Shown: piece after piece, positions 57,401 through 64,000 of the stretch
Layout: each line of letters begins with the position of its first letter
How positions within the stretch are numbered: position 1 is the stretch's first letter
Assembly: GCF_040958095.1 (NCBI RefSeq)
Contig: NC_091193.1
Span: 19,530,722 to 19,594,721 of the forward strand
Reading direction: 5' to 3'
Source of the DNA: Procambarus clarkii
Taxonomy: Eukaryota; Arthropoda; Malacostraca; Decapoda; Cambaridae
Length of the DNA stretch: 64,000 nucleotides
Made by a program: the position numbers and the translations under genes
Notes under the pieces: generated by a model
What the model was told of the DNA's origin: nothing
The model's database searches: none
Seen by the model: the letters and a program-made list of their open reading frames with translations, nothing else

Positions 57401-58554
57401 TCACTGCATAGCTGCCCACTATAGCCACCCACTGTAACCACCTAGGGAAGTTATTCACTACAGCTACCAACTGTAACAACCCAGTTAAGTTATTCACAGC
57501 AGCAACACACTAGAATTGCCCATTGTAGCCGTCAATTCTGATAATGTATCTCAAGGTCGCCTGCGGGTCTCTGTCATTTCCGGCTTCATGTTATCATCGC
57601 CCACTTGATAAGACGCCGCAAAAGTTTCACGAGTACTCTATGATAGTTGTAGAATTTAATCAATAAGTTGTTTTTCATCAGGAATGGCGAGCGAAACTGC
57701 AATCCTGAGAACAGTATAAGACATGTGCTACACGCACCTACACACTCCGGGTGTACACTGTATCCTGCACATGCACACTCCAGGTGTACACTGTATCCTG
57801 CACGTACACACTCCAGGTGTACACTTTCGACGACAAAAACTGGCTAGCGCGAAATATGTAGTCCGACACCATCATGGAGTAAAATAAACTGCCAGAGTTG
57901 ATTTTCCTGGATAAATTTTGATATCAATAAGAGCTGCCTCGCATGGGCCTAGAGGCCTCCTGCAGCTTGCTCATGTTGCTGTGTTTATGCCGGAACCCTT
58001 CGCGCAGACTCGTCCATGGCAGCCTCGGCGATTATTATTAATACTTACTAATTACACCTTCATTCTCCAGCACGGCTTTTCCAGTGATCGTTTACTTAGT
58101 AATATTTACTTAATATCATGTATCTAATTTCACTCGTATTTCCTCACCGAAATAAAATATTTGTGTCTCATCTTCAATTTTATTTACCTTTTTTATTTTT
58201 CCCAAATTTAGAAATCTTATTTAGTTTATTCAGCGCCTACTTACCACAGCTTTAGGAAAGGCATTTTCAACCCTTCTTCAATCCTTGTAAGATGGATACT
58301 TACCGTACACCTGAAGACAAACTCGCCCTCAAAAGAACATTTATGAAAATTTCTATAAGTTGTGGTGAAGGAGAGTGAGCCCTAGAAAAGCACCCACCGA
58401 GCTGGTAGTCGTCCATGGTCCTGTCGCTGATGGCTCTCACCAAGAAGGAGACCTGGTCGTCGGTGAACTGCCCTCCGGCTTTCTTCAGAGCTAACAAGTC
58501 AGGGATCCTCCACTGCCCCTCCTCACTAGGAGTTGACGAATCCGTGTTGGCCAT
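45439..58554 (-). CDS. TYMP: Thymidine phosphorylase (nine exons, complete)
   Basis: Coding exons on the minus strand: 58554-58398, 54950-54870, 53666-53481, 52891-52733, 50749-50468, 49092-48971, 47945-47843, 45894-45779 and 45600-45439; all phases agree, 1368 bases, 455 residues. The enzyme converts thymidine plus phosphate to thymine and 2-deoxyribose-1-phosphate in the cytosol, as a dimer. Landmarks: the N-terminal helical domain ([18 protein letters not shown]), the phosphate loop [10 protein letters not shown] (94-103), the family signature [16 protein letters not shown] (123-138), and substrate residues Arg181 (YAARD), Ser196 and Lys200 (ASIVGKK), matching human Arg202/Ser217/Lys221 (recalled). 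GPPDLHQLV and the C-terminal alpha/beta domain ([12 protein letters not shown]) follow. Only the exon 3 donor (GTTGTT) is unusual. Exon 1 follows a CACGCAG acceptor, so an untranslated leader exon lies further right. Confidence 0.96.
45901..46143. repeat. Minisatellite with 92-bp higher-order unit in TYMP intron 7
   Basis: Eight units of 30 or 31 bases built on CACATTATAACACATATT(T)CCAA(C/T)ATTCCCA. Three variants alternate in fixed order: A (30 bp), B (31 bp, extra T) and C (31 bp, AATATT), giving A-B-C-A-B-C-A-B. The array starts six bases from the acceptor of exon 8. Confidence 0.92.
46195..46535 (+). mobile_element. LINE 3' end in TYMP intron 7
   Basis: A plus-strand frame end, [20 protein letters not shown], is followed by CATCAAGATTGTAACTTGCT, TAGCTAAATGAATTGTGGGG, CCATTATGTGCCTCTGTAAC and GCATAATAAATGAATTAAAC. 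The same tail is at 60925-61110. Confidence 0.7.
46560..47480 (-). mobile_element. LINE reverse-transcriptase and RNase H fragments in TYMP intron 7
   Basis: The minus-strand frame at 47476-47102 begins near an RT motif: [18 protein letters not shown], then [20 protein letters not shown]. Closer to 46860, out of frame, RNase H remnants appear ([13 protein letters not shown] and [11 protein letters not shown]), then a RTEIRN/CLELL C-terminal part. The RT fingers/palm and RNase H lie close together, so most of the RT has been deleted. Confidence 0.75.
48628..48921. mobile_element. Foldback repeat pair around a repeat fragment, TYMP intron 6
   Basis: Left arm 48628-48715 (TTGTTGTTATAGATTCAGCT, GCACGGGCTATGGTGAGCCC, CCTGGCACAGGAGCGG) is inverted at 48815-48921. 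The spacer holds GATGAAGATTAAGCCACATA and GGTGGCATGGGCATGA, a piece of the family tandemly repeated at 19.2 kb. One arm recurs alone at 55555-55625. Confidence 0.72.
49436..49685. repeat. Polypurine tract in TYMP intron 5
   Basis: About 250 bases are almost entirely A and G on the + strand (GAGAAAG, GGGAGAGGGAG, GGTGGAGAACG). The TYMP transcript strand is therefore polypyrimidine. Ser/Leu/Pro-rich frames on the minus strand are artefacts of this composition. Confidence 0.85.
49735..50165 (-). mobile_element. Interspersed repeat, probable LINE remnant
   Basis: Begins with a 26-base direct duplication (TAATACCGTGGCCTCA.TGAGG). It continues with the motif series CCCTGATGAGCTTTTCCAAC, GGCATTTACGGCTTCAGCGG, CGGTTCCACGGGTTTACAAC and CTCCGCCCTGCCATGCCGGG. 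I recall this style of sequence as abundant in decapod genomes but cannot name the family. It lies in TYMP intron 5. Confidence 0.5.
50168..50278 (+). mobile_element. Palindromic repeat element, half copy
   Basis: AATGGTCCAGGACAGACCGA, AACGTCGTCGGTTCTTCA and CAGCCACGTCATTGTGACTT, then ATCGTCTGCA, form one arm plus the asymmetric tail of the element complete at 50962-51132. Confidence 0.7.
50468..50749 (-). CDS. TYMP: TYMP exon 5: substrate-binding and central domain
   Basis: The longest TYMP exon, 282 bases. It starts at [20 protein letters not shown], includes [16 protein letters not shown] and [20 protein letters not shown], and ends at [12 protein letters not shown]. The Ser and Lys that contact the pyrimidine lie at its start, right after the exon 4 junction. 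Confidence 0.93.
50928..51215 (+). mobile_element. Retroposon tail hosting a nested palindromic element
   Basis: The outer sequence (GTGGCTTTAGGCATAGTATA .. CTAGAAAATCCAAGATTCTC .. TACCTGAATAAATTATTATT) is a third copy of the tail at 21.48 and 25.56 kb. It is split at 50962-51132 by a palindromic element. Removing that element restores continuity with the two unsplit copies. Confidence 0.78.
50950..51144 (+). mobile_element. Palindromic repeat element with exact 12-bp target duplication (copy 2)
   Basis: The element (50962-51132) has inverted arms GTTGACCAGACCACACACTA / TAGTGTGTGGTCTGGTCAAC with internal GACGACGTTTCGGTCCGTCC and GGACGGACCGAAACGTCGTC. A one-sided tail follows: TTTAGCCACGTTATTGTGAC, TCATCGCCTG. 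It is flanked by TATACTAGCTAT at 50950-50961 and 51133-51144. TYMP intron 4. Confidence 0.85.
51204..51320. repeat. (TTA)n microsatellite
   Basis: Trinucleotide TTA/ATT repeats with interruptions, starting at the AATAAATTATTATT end of the retroposon tail. Confidence 0.85.
51904..51975 (-). repeat. Fragment of the 19.2-kb tandem-repeat family
   Basis: GATTAAGATTAAGCCAACCA and GGTGGCACGGGCATGAATAC, followed by CGGTAGTG, match one block of the units at 19.24-19.90 kb in reverse orientation. TYMP intron 4. Confidence 0.65.
53481..53666 (-). CDS. TYMP: TYMP exon 3: phosphate loop and family signature
   Basis: This exon encodes [36 protein letters not shown] and [19 protein letters not shown]. 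It carries both the Gly-rich phosphate-binding loop and the pyrimidine-nucleoside phosphorylase signature. The acceptor is GCTACAG; the donor GTTGTT is weak but is the only one that keeps phase with exon 4. Confidence 0.93.
53885..54060. repeat. Tandem repeat, ~37-39 bp unit, in TYMP intron 2
   Basis: About four to five units of GTATGGGGTGCACAATAAAC followed by (T/A)(A/C)CTGCT-ATA-AATAA. The unit resembles the LINE tail GGTATGGGGTGCATAATAAA seen at 46.5 kb, so the array may have grown from such a tail. Confidence 0.75.
54073..54835. mobile_element. Large foldback element (~330-bp arms) in TYMP intron 2
   Basis: The left arm (GAGGACGGGTTG..CATCAATTTTAATA..GGTGTTTAGGTTCTGTTGG..GTGGGTGAAGCATTTATAG..AAGCACTTGTTCC..CATTCATAAAC) is matched in inverted order on the right (GTTTATGAATGAAAACCGG..GGAACAAGTGCTTCGCT..TGCTTCACCCACGTACT..CCAACAAAAACTAAACACC..TTAAAATTGATGGATGTGTC). 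The spacer is about 54420-54505. A single arm recurs at 61140-61330. No coding capacity. Its right edge is about 35 bases from the donor of TYMP exon 2. Confidence 0.82.
55555..55625. repeat. Single-arm fragment of the 48.6-kb foldback family
   Basis: ACGGGCTCACCATAGCCCGT and TCGTTCTGAGTAGCTAAATT followed by TAAAACAACAAC match the right arm at 48850-48921. TYMP intron 1. Confidence 0.7.
55792..56092. repeat. Unknown ~265-bp segment between 18-bp direct repeats
   Basis: TGACGATATCAACACCAA occurs exactly at 55792-55809 and 56075-56092. The enclosed segment has an open frame on each strand but no domain I recognise and no inverted ends. It could be an insertion with a long target duplication or a local duplication. 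TYMP intron 1. Confidence 0.5.
56345..56462 (+). mobile_element. SINE 3' end with GT microsatellite
   Basis: GTTAACGCTATGCGTGCTAC and TGGCTGTAAAAGAATGTAAG match the tail of the SINE at 40.56 kb. A (GT)n run, two TAATTACCTAAGTG units and a further GT run follow. TYMP intron 1. Confidence 0.65.
56463..58300. other. TYMP intron 1, no recognised genes
   Basis: Contains a G run near 56892, a poly-A run at about 57238, a degenerate CTGTA/GCCCACT repeat-like stretch at 57400-57530, and a three-copy tandem at 57738-57828. Otherwise I see nothing. Confidence 0.5.
57738..57828. repeat. Three-copy ~30-bp tandem repeat
   Basis: CACACTCC(A/G)GGTGTACACT followed by GTATCCTGCACRTRCA, repeated three times. 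Confidence 0.8.
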
Positions 58555-59035
58555 CGCTGTGACTTCTGTGATGACCTGCGTGGAGGAGATATTCTATTCT
58601 TATATCACAAAAAAAGGGAGAGATAGAAAGAGAAGATAATAATTTATTCCTCATCCCTTAAAAACACACATGCTAATCACAAATTAATGGGAAATATAAT
58701 GAGAAATGGAATAATGAAACATACGAAAGGTATTTTCCATTAATCCTGTCTCGCAAACCTAAGCCGAACTAGAGCCTTATAGGGGAGCCGGGTTTTTGTT
58801 GTGTTTGGGGGAGGAACGTAAAGACGACGGAGAGGCATAGGTGAAGGGAATAGTTTGGAAATGGGAAGTATAGTGTGACTTATGATAACATGGGTGCTGT
58901 CCGCCTTGCTGGCACGATTATTTATTTATTTATTCATTTTATTGTAAAGATGGGGGAGGGATTTTCTGGCCAGTATTTCATTTAGGAATTATGTATTGTA
59001 GCTGGGTTTTCATCTAGTAGATGAAGGCTCTTGAG

Positions 59036-59346
59036 CCATCAGCTGTGGGAGTGGGGCGTCTCATCTTGGGCCATCAGGTGTGGGAGCGGGGCGTCTCATC
59101 TTGGGCCACCAGCTGTGGGAGTGGGGCGTCTCATCTTGGGCCACCAGGTGTGGGAGTGGGGCGTCTCATCTTGGGCCACCAGCTGTGGGAGTGGAGCGTC
59201 TCATCTTGGGCCACCAGCTGTGGGAGTGGGGCGTCTCATCTTGGGCCACCAGCTGTGGGAGTGGGGCGTCTCATCTTGGGCCACCAGCTGTGGGAGTGGG
59301 GCGTCTCATCTTGGGCCACCAGCTGTGGGAGCGGGGCGTCTCTTGT
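59036..59346 (+). repeat. 35-bp minisatellite, nine copies, upstream of TYMP
   Basis: The unit is AGCTGTGGGAGTGGGGCGTC TCATCTTGGGCCACC (35 bases), in nine copies with few substitutions (AGGTG in two units; GAGCG, GCGGG). Because 35 is not a multiple of 3 and the unit lacks stops, all three + frames are open, giving three overlapping Gly/Trp/Ser-rich frames of 91-148 codons. No start context, splice signals or homology supports a protein. Confidence 0.95.
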
Positions 59347-59499
59347 CAAGGATAATGGGGTCTGGGTTTCTTTTTTGCAATGTGTTTTATCTGGAACTTT
59401 TGTTTATTTGTACTTATTTTTCATTACTTTTCAAAGTTGTTTATGAATTCAATTGCTGCCTTGGTATTGCTGGCTAGTGGCGGCTTTGATGGTCCTGGT

Positions 59500-59780
59500 T
59501 GGCATATGACTGGGAGTGGGTAGAGGTCGAGGAGTGGGTGGGGGAAGCAGACGAAGTAGGGTTGTGGTTCAGGAATAATACGGGTTGAAAGCGAATGGGG
59601 ATAGGGGTGGGAGTGGATGGTTTGGGGGAGGCGGAGACGGTGAGATAGGGGAGGGGGTGCTGGCTGGGATTGGGAATTGCTTGCTGGGGTGAGGGGGTGC
59701 TTACTGGGGTAAGGGGAGCTTGCTTGGGTGGGGACCTGGGGGAATAGTTTCTGGCAGAGCAGGGGCTCTGGGTAGCCAGT
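59500..59780. repeat. G-rich tract
   Basis: The + strand is a string of GGG and GGGG runs separated by short spacers (GGGGATAGGGGTGGGAGTGG, GGGGAGGGGGTGCTGG, GGGGTGAGGGGGTGC). It has many possible G-quadruplex registers. Ser/Pro/His-rich minus-strand frames across it are compositional. Confidence 0.75.
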
Positions 59781-60613
59781 GTGCGCATGCGTACAAAACA
59801 AAAACATGGTTGAAATTTACGTTGAAGATGACCAAAGTTCAAACGGAATCTAAACAAAATCTCAACGTCGTGATGGTTAACAGTTTTTGTTCATTCTGAA
59901 CTATATCGAGTGGCGTCGAAGGACGACGTTAAACCGACCAAAAATGCAAACCGTTATATGTAGTTATCACATCCCCTGTTTCTTCTCTCTCTAGTTGTGG
60001 GGCTGAGCTCTCTCAAATTGTCCTCATAGCCTAGGCCTCTCAATTCTGGTACCAGTTTATTTGCAAACCTATGAATTTTCTATATTTTCTGTTTACGATT
60101 CACAAGTTGTGGCCGCAGGGTGCCTATGTGTACTGTGCGAACATAAGTAACTACTACATACCTAAATTTGTGCTGAATTAGTCAAACTAGACCCAAGACG
60201 TGCGACAGTTGTATCACTTGAAGAAAGTGACGTCTTCAACTTGCAAGTTAACAGAGTGGTCCCTAGATGTGTCTGGCCGCACCGCCACACGAGCGCTGGT
60301 CGAGGTCGGACTGATTAAGTGTTCTCGTCCTCACAATCTCCTGCCGAGCAAGCATGCAATAGGTTGGCAGTTGTAGATTATTACACATTATATTTGGCAT
60401 GGCTCTTTTCAAGAGATAAAGTGTTTTTAAAATGTCACTTGCTTTACTGTTTAATATCTTTTAATACATTTGATTTTGTTACATTGCTATTGATCAGACT
60501 TGTTCTCTTAAATTTTAAGAATTTGAGCTGATGTGTGTATTCGATATATGCAAGGTCAGCCCACTTCAAATGAGCGATTCATGTTCAAAATCCGGGCAGA
60601 ACAGGTGCAGAAC

Positions 60614-60650
60614 AGGATTAATTAACGTGCTCGGCACGTTAATTAATCCT
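60614..60650. repeat. Perfect 17-bp hairpin
   Basis: AGGATTAATTAACGTGC and its exact reverse complement, with a three-base loop TCG. Confidence 0.85.
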
Positions 60651-60924
60651 TTCATCTAGCATCAATAAAAAGGTACCCGGGAGTTAAGCAATTGTTGTGG
60701 GGGTGATGAGTGTGTTATAAAAGTTTACAATAAACACCTAAAACTAAACTAAACTACAGAAGACTTGGCCAAATATCCCCATTTTACTAACTGTAGGTAG
60801 TAACTAAGTGATCGTAACCTATCCACTGCTGCCCACTGGATGGGGGGCGGTGTTCAGGACAAACATATCAATTGTGTCACTAGTTCTTCACATACGTCGG
60901 TTCCTTAATTTAAAAACTACTTGT

Positions 60925-61112
60925 GGTCGGTCTCGAGCCCATTGTTGATGTGACGATGTGAATGAATTTTGTAACTAGCTCATCAATATTGTAACTTGCT
61001 TAGCTAAATGAATTGTGGGGTTCAGTCCCTGGGCCCATTATGTGCCTCTGTAACCCTTTTCACTACCGCCCACAGGATGGGTATGGGGTATATAATAAAT
61101 GAACTAAACTAA
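60925..61112 (+). mobile_element. LINE 3' tail
   Basis: TCGAGCCCATTGTTGATGTG, TTGTAACTTGCTTAGCTAAA, CCATTATGTGCCTCTGTAAC and GGATGGGTATGGGGTATATA, ending ATAAATGAACTAAACTAA. Near-identical to 46330-46530. Confidence 0.72.
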
Positions 61113-61139
61113 AAAACTGCAGAAGGCCTAATGGTCCAT

Positions 61140-61330
61140 ATGAGGCAGCAGTTGCTCCCGTCATATGGACGGCATATGAATTATATCATATGCCGGACCA
61201 CTTCAATTATATCAACCCGTCCTCAGACCAAGTAAATTCCATCCAGCAGTCTACCCCAAAGATGCACTCATCAATTTTAACATGCTGTTCATTATAAATA
61301 GGAATTTTATAAAAAATCATTTAATATTGT
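61140..61330. mobile_element. Single arm of the 54-kb foldback element
   Basis: CAACCCGTCCTCAGACCAAG, TCCATCCAGCAGTCTACCCC, AAAGATGCACTCATCAATTT and TAACATGCTGTTCATT match the reverse complement of 54710-54835. A TCATATGGACGGCATATGA..TCATATGCC hairpin precedes it. Confidence 0.7.
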
Positions 61331-61344
61331 TATATATTAGCTCA

Positions 61345-61582
61345 TGTTGACCTCCCTCTCATGTTGAACCCCACACTCTCATGTTGACCTCCCTCTCATG
61401 TTGACCCCCTCTCTCTCTCTCATGTTGAACCCCCACCCTCTTTCATGTTGACCCACCCTCTCTCATGTTGACCTCCCTCTCATGTTGATCCCCCACCCTC
61501 TCTCATGTTGACCTCCCCCCATCTCATGTTGACCCCCCTCTCTCATGTTAAACCCCCCCTCTGTCATGTTGATCCCCCACAG
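61345..61582. repeat. CTCTCATGTTGACC short tandem repeat
   Basis: About a dozen irregular units of CTCATGTTGA(C/A)CCCC with CT-rich spacers of variable length. Confidence 0.88.
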
Positions 61583-61671
61583 CTAGTTTAGATAGATTTG
61601 CAGTTTGTACTAATTTTGAATTAGACATACAGTAGCAATTCATATTTTTCAATCCTTCTCCTTCTTTTCTG

Positions 61672-61915
61672 GCGAAGAACAAGATGGCCACTTCCCCTGG
61701 AGGGGTTCATGGGACATTAATGCTTGGTTTGTCAGGCTGGGGGTGCATCATGCGCTGTGTCTGGTTGCGGTTCTTTGCCGTTACCTGCGCACCTTGACTT
61801 CTTTGCTGGGGATCCACTTTGGGTTGATCCAGTTTCCCTCGTTCCCTGTAGGAGGGGTTTTCCAGGGGGGCATTGCTTCTCGTGCCTCTCTGAGGGGGCC
61901 TGGTTCAAGGAAAAA
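61672..61915 (+). mobile_element. Retroelement fossil fragment, possibly DIRS-like (copy 1)
   Basis: A 240-base piece nearly identical to the reverse complement of part of 62385-62660. Short motifs (WVDPVSLVPC) recall the tyrosine-recombinase region of DIRS-type elements. It is a small, broken remnant. The family call is tentative. Confidence 0.45.
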
Positions 61916-62239
61916 TTATTTTCCTTGATATACTACAAACATTATTATATATATATTGTTCTTTATAACATATGGAATCTTTAATGGAATACAACAATTA
62001 TCTGAACGTTTTTTATTACACAGTATACAAGAAAATTAAAACCTCATGAAATGAACAAAATAAACTATAGAATACTGATGGTTAAATAAAGGCCTTTATT
62101 TTGTGAACACATACTGAACCCATATAGAGAAGGTGTTGAGGAAAACTTCTGCAACTTTATACATATACCTGTACAGTTATGTATATTGCTATACATAACA
62201 CAACTTTATTGCATTATATATAGGAATAAAAATATTTAT

Positions 62240-63290
62240 GATTAACCAACTTCTCTCGTACACAACAAAAAACCAGCATTGAACGTAATAAAACACCATT
62301 TTCTGAGTGAGCCCCAGAGGCTCCCTAGAGCTATCAGACTAATATGTGATATATTAGACTAGGGCATTAGTCAATGGAGTTTAGCCTACCAGGGACCACA
62401 AGCCTGAACCAGGCCCCCTCAGAAAGGCACGAGAAGCAATGGCCCCCTGGAAAACCCCCCCTACAGGGAACGAGGGAAACTGGATCAACCCAAAGTGGAT
62501 CCCCAGCAAAGAAGTCAAGGTGCGCAAGTAACGGCAAAGAACCGCAACCAGACACAGCACATGATGCACCCCCAGCCTGACAAACCAAGCATTAATGTCC
62601 CATGAACCCCTCCAGGGGAAGTGGCCATCTTGTTCTTCGCCAGAAAAGAAGGAGAAGGATGCAACCGAACAAACCGACTACCAGGACTGAAAGAATAGAA
62701 ACCCCTGCACCGGAGGAGAGGATAAAGCTTGCCAATGCCAACAGAAAGAGAGCCTTGGAAAAACAATCTTGAACCAAAGGGGCCATTACGAACTGAGAAG
62801 AGAGAAAGGAGAGCACCCTTTCCAAGGAGCAGGATGGCTCAAGCAGCGCATGAGCAAAGTACTCCACCAGGCAAAGTACAAAAGTAAAAGAAAAACCCAG
62901 CAAAAGTGCAATGTCCCCAGAGGAAACTGGAACCGGCCACTGCATAGGTATGCTTGCTGCACAACACCTTGATGCCCAAACCAGCAACAAGACTACTCCC
63001 TACCCAAGGCTAAACAAGGGGCCATGAAACCTCGGCTGGCCCCAAGGGTGGGGGTAAAGGCAGAGCAGCAAAAACTGCCACGGAAATGGCATTCCAAAGG
63101 CACAAGGGAAGAGAACTCTAGCACCTAGGGGTAGTACCAACAGGACACTTAGGGAATGCTGCTCTAAGAGCATGCAAGTCTGGCACACTAAGTACACCTG
63201 ATCCCCATACCACAAGTCAGCAGAGAACACCACTAAGGCAAAACTCTGCCAGGGTCGACGACCGCCCCAGATCGCATTAGCCAACAAACT
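62240..63290 (-). mobile_element. Retroelement fossil, possibly DIRS-like (copy 2)
   Basis: About 1 kb read on the minus strand, with hydrophobic anonymous frames and short motifs (SPSFLAKNK, WVDPVSLVPC) reminiscent of a DIRS-type recombinase region followed by an untranslated end (ACTCCATTGACTAATGCCCT, GAGCCTCTGGGGCTCACTC). It is broken, lacks a reverse transcriptase part in this window, and looks moderately old. An opposed copy of its end starts just to the right. Confidence 0.45.
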
Positions 63291-63299
63291 GGAGTTGCC

Positions 63300-63705
63300 A
63301 AGTAGTTGCTGTGGAGGGTCTGGGGCTTCCTTCCCCCTTCACCTTCCGGGGAGGAGAGGGCTGCGCGGACAAGCGGTGCAGTGACAAGGTGTGACATTTG
63401 CTTGTTTCCTTGGAATTTGGGGGAGTTCTGCCTCTGTTCAGTTTTGGTTGCAATTTTCTTACCATGTGTGGGTCTGTTTTGTTATTTCTACCTTTCTGGG
63501 TGCCTAACCCCAGTCAATGGTAGATTAGGAAAGGCCCCCCCCAACCACTGGGGGGTTTTCCAGGGGCCATTGCTCCCTGTGCCTCTCTGAGGGGGCCAGG
63601 TTCTGGCTTGTGGTCCCCGGTAGGCTGAACTCCATTGACTAATGCCCTAGTCTAATACAGTATATCGCATAATATATTGCCCAATAGCTCCAAGGAGCCG
63701 AAAGA
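63300..63705 (+). mobile_element. Retroelement fossil fragment, opposed copy (copy 3)
   Basis: The right half (GGTTTTCCAGGGGCCATTGC, GCCTCTCTGAGGGGGCCAGG, ACTCCATTGACTAATGCCCT) matches copies 1 and 2 but runs in the opposite direction to copy 2. Together the two form a head-to-head arrangement. It is broken, and the family call is as tentative as for its partner. Confidence 0.42.
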
Positions 63706-64000
63706 ACTCCCCACAGAAAATTAAATTACTGTATCATTCATTATTTCAAAATAAATGTAAGTGGTGTTTTTGAATTTGCTCCTGTGGCTTTCATTCAGTT
63801 TATATCATGCAATACCTGTATATCAAAACATTTTGAAACATAAGGCTGAGACTTTTACAAACAAATAAGACATTGATATTTCAAATGAGGCTGTAACGAT
63901 CAACAATAACTTTACAAGCTAATCAGGGTGAAGTGAACAAACCACCAATAAGGGGTGAAGTAATTGGTGATCCAGCATATCCCATGGAAGAGTTAAGAGG
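63706..64000. other. AT-rich right edge
   Basis: Nothing recognisable; no open frame with domain likeness. Confidence 0.5.

Noticed and set aside
59021-59477. Overlapping 91-148 codon frames with Gly-Trp-Ser repeats
   Set aside because: All three frames are open because the 35-bp unit has no stops; this is a property of the minisatellite.

Overview
The window reads as nuclear DNA of a decapod crustacean, most likely of the crayfish/lobster group. The genes are intron-rich and compact in coding length. They sit in AT-rich DNA crowded with simple repeats, decayed LINEs, a tRNA-derived SINE and palindromic elements of a style I associate with crayfish genomes. The species call rests on remembered repeat families and is moderate; the arthropod-like gene structures are solid.

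Four host protein genes can be rebuilt exon by exon, with matching splice phases. (1) MED26 (+), a Mediator subunit: one N-terminal-domain exon at 1218-1292 and a long terminal exon at 12235-13833, separated by an 11-kb intron full of LINE relics; its first coding exon lies left of the window. (2) ISCA1 (+), 21830-26546: four exons, a complete 129-aa A-type iron-sulfur assembly protein. (3) STIL/Ana2 (-), 41539-31920: seven coding exons, a predicted 792-aa centriole duplication factor that begins directly at the CPAP/Sas-4-binding proline motif and ends in a STAN module. (4) Thymidine phosphorylase TYMP (-), 58554-45439: nine exons, 455 aa, complete with active-site residues. The genes do not form a pathway; they serve transcription, mitochondrial Fe-S assembly, centriole assembly and pyrimidine salvage. 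ISCA1 and STIL are convergent.

Layout: 1-890 GA-rich repeat; 1.2-16.6 kb MED26 with its long 3' UTR; 16.9-20.9 kb LINE fragments and a four-copy 160-190 bp tandem array; 21.8-26.8 kb ISCA1; 27.3-27.7 kb a 371-bp palindrome with a 7-bp target duplication; 28-31.4 kb gene-free DNA with a LINE RT relic; 31.9-41.5 kb STIL, with a minisatellite in intron 3; 42-45.4 kb intergenic DNA with LINE 3' ends; 45.4-58.6 kb TYMP, whose introns hold a higher-order minisatellite, LINEs and several foldback elements; 59-61.6 kb minisatellites and repeat fragments; 61.7-63.7 kb inverted copies of a possible DIRS-like retroelement fossil.

No convincing functional RNA gene, CRISPR array or operon is present. The least explained material is the set of foldback/palindromic elements (8.7, 27.3, 48.6, 51.0 and 54.1 kb), several with clear target-site duplications.
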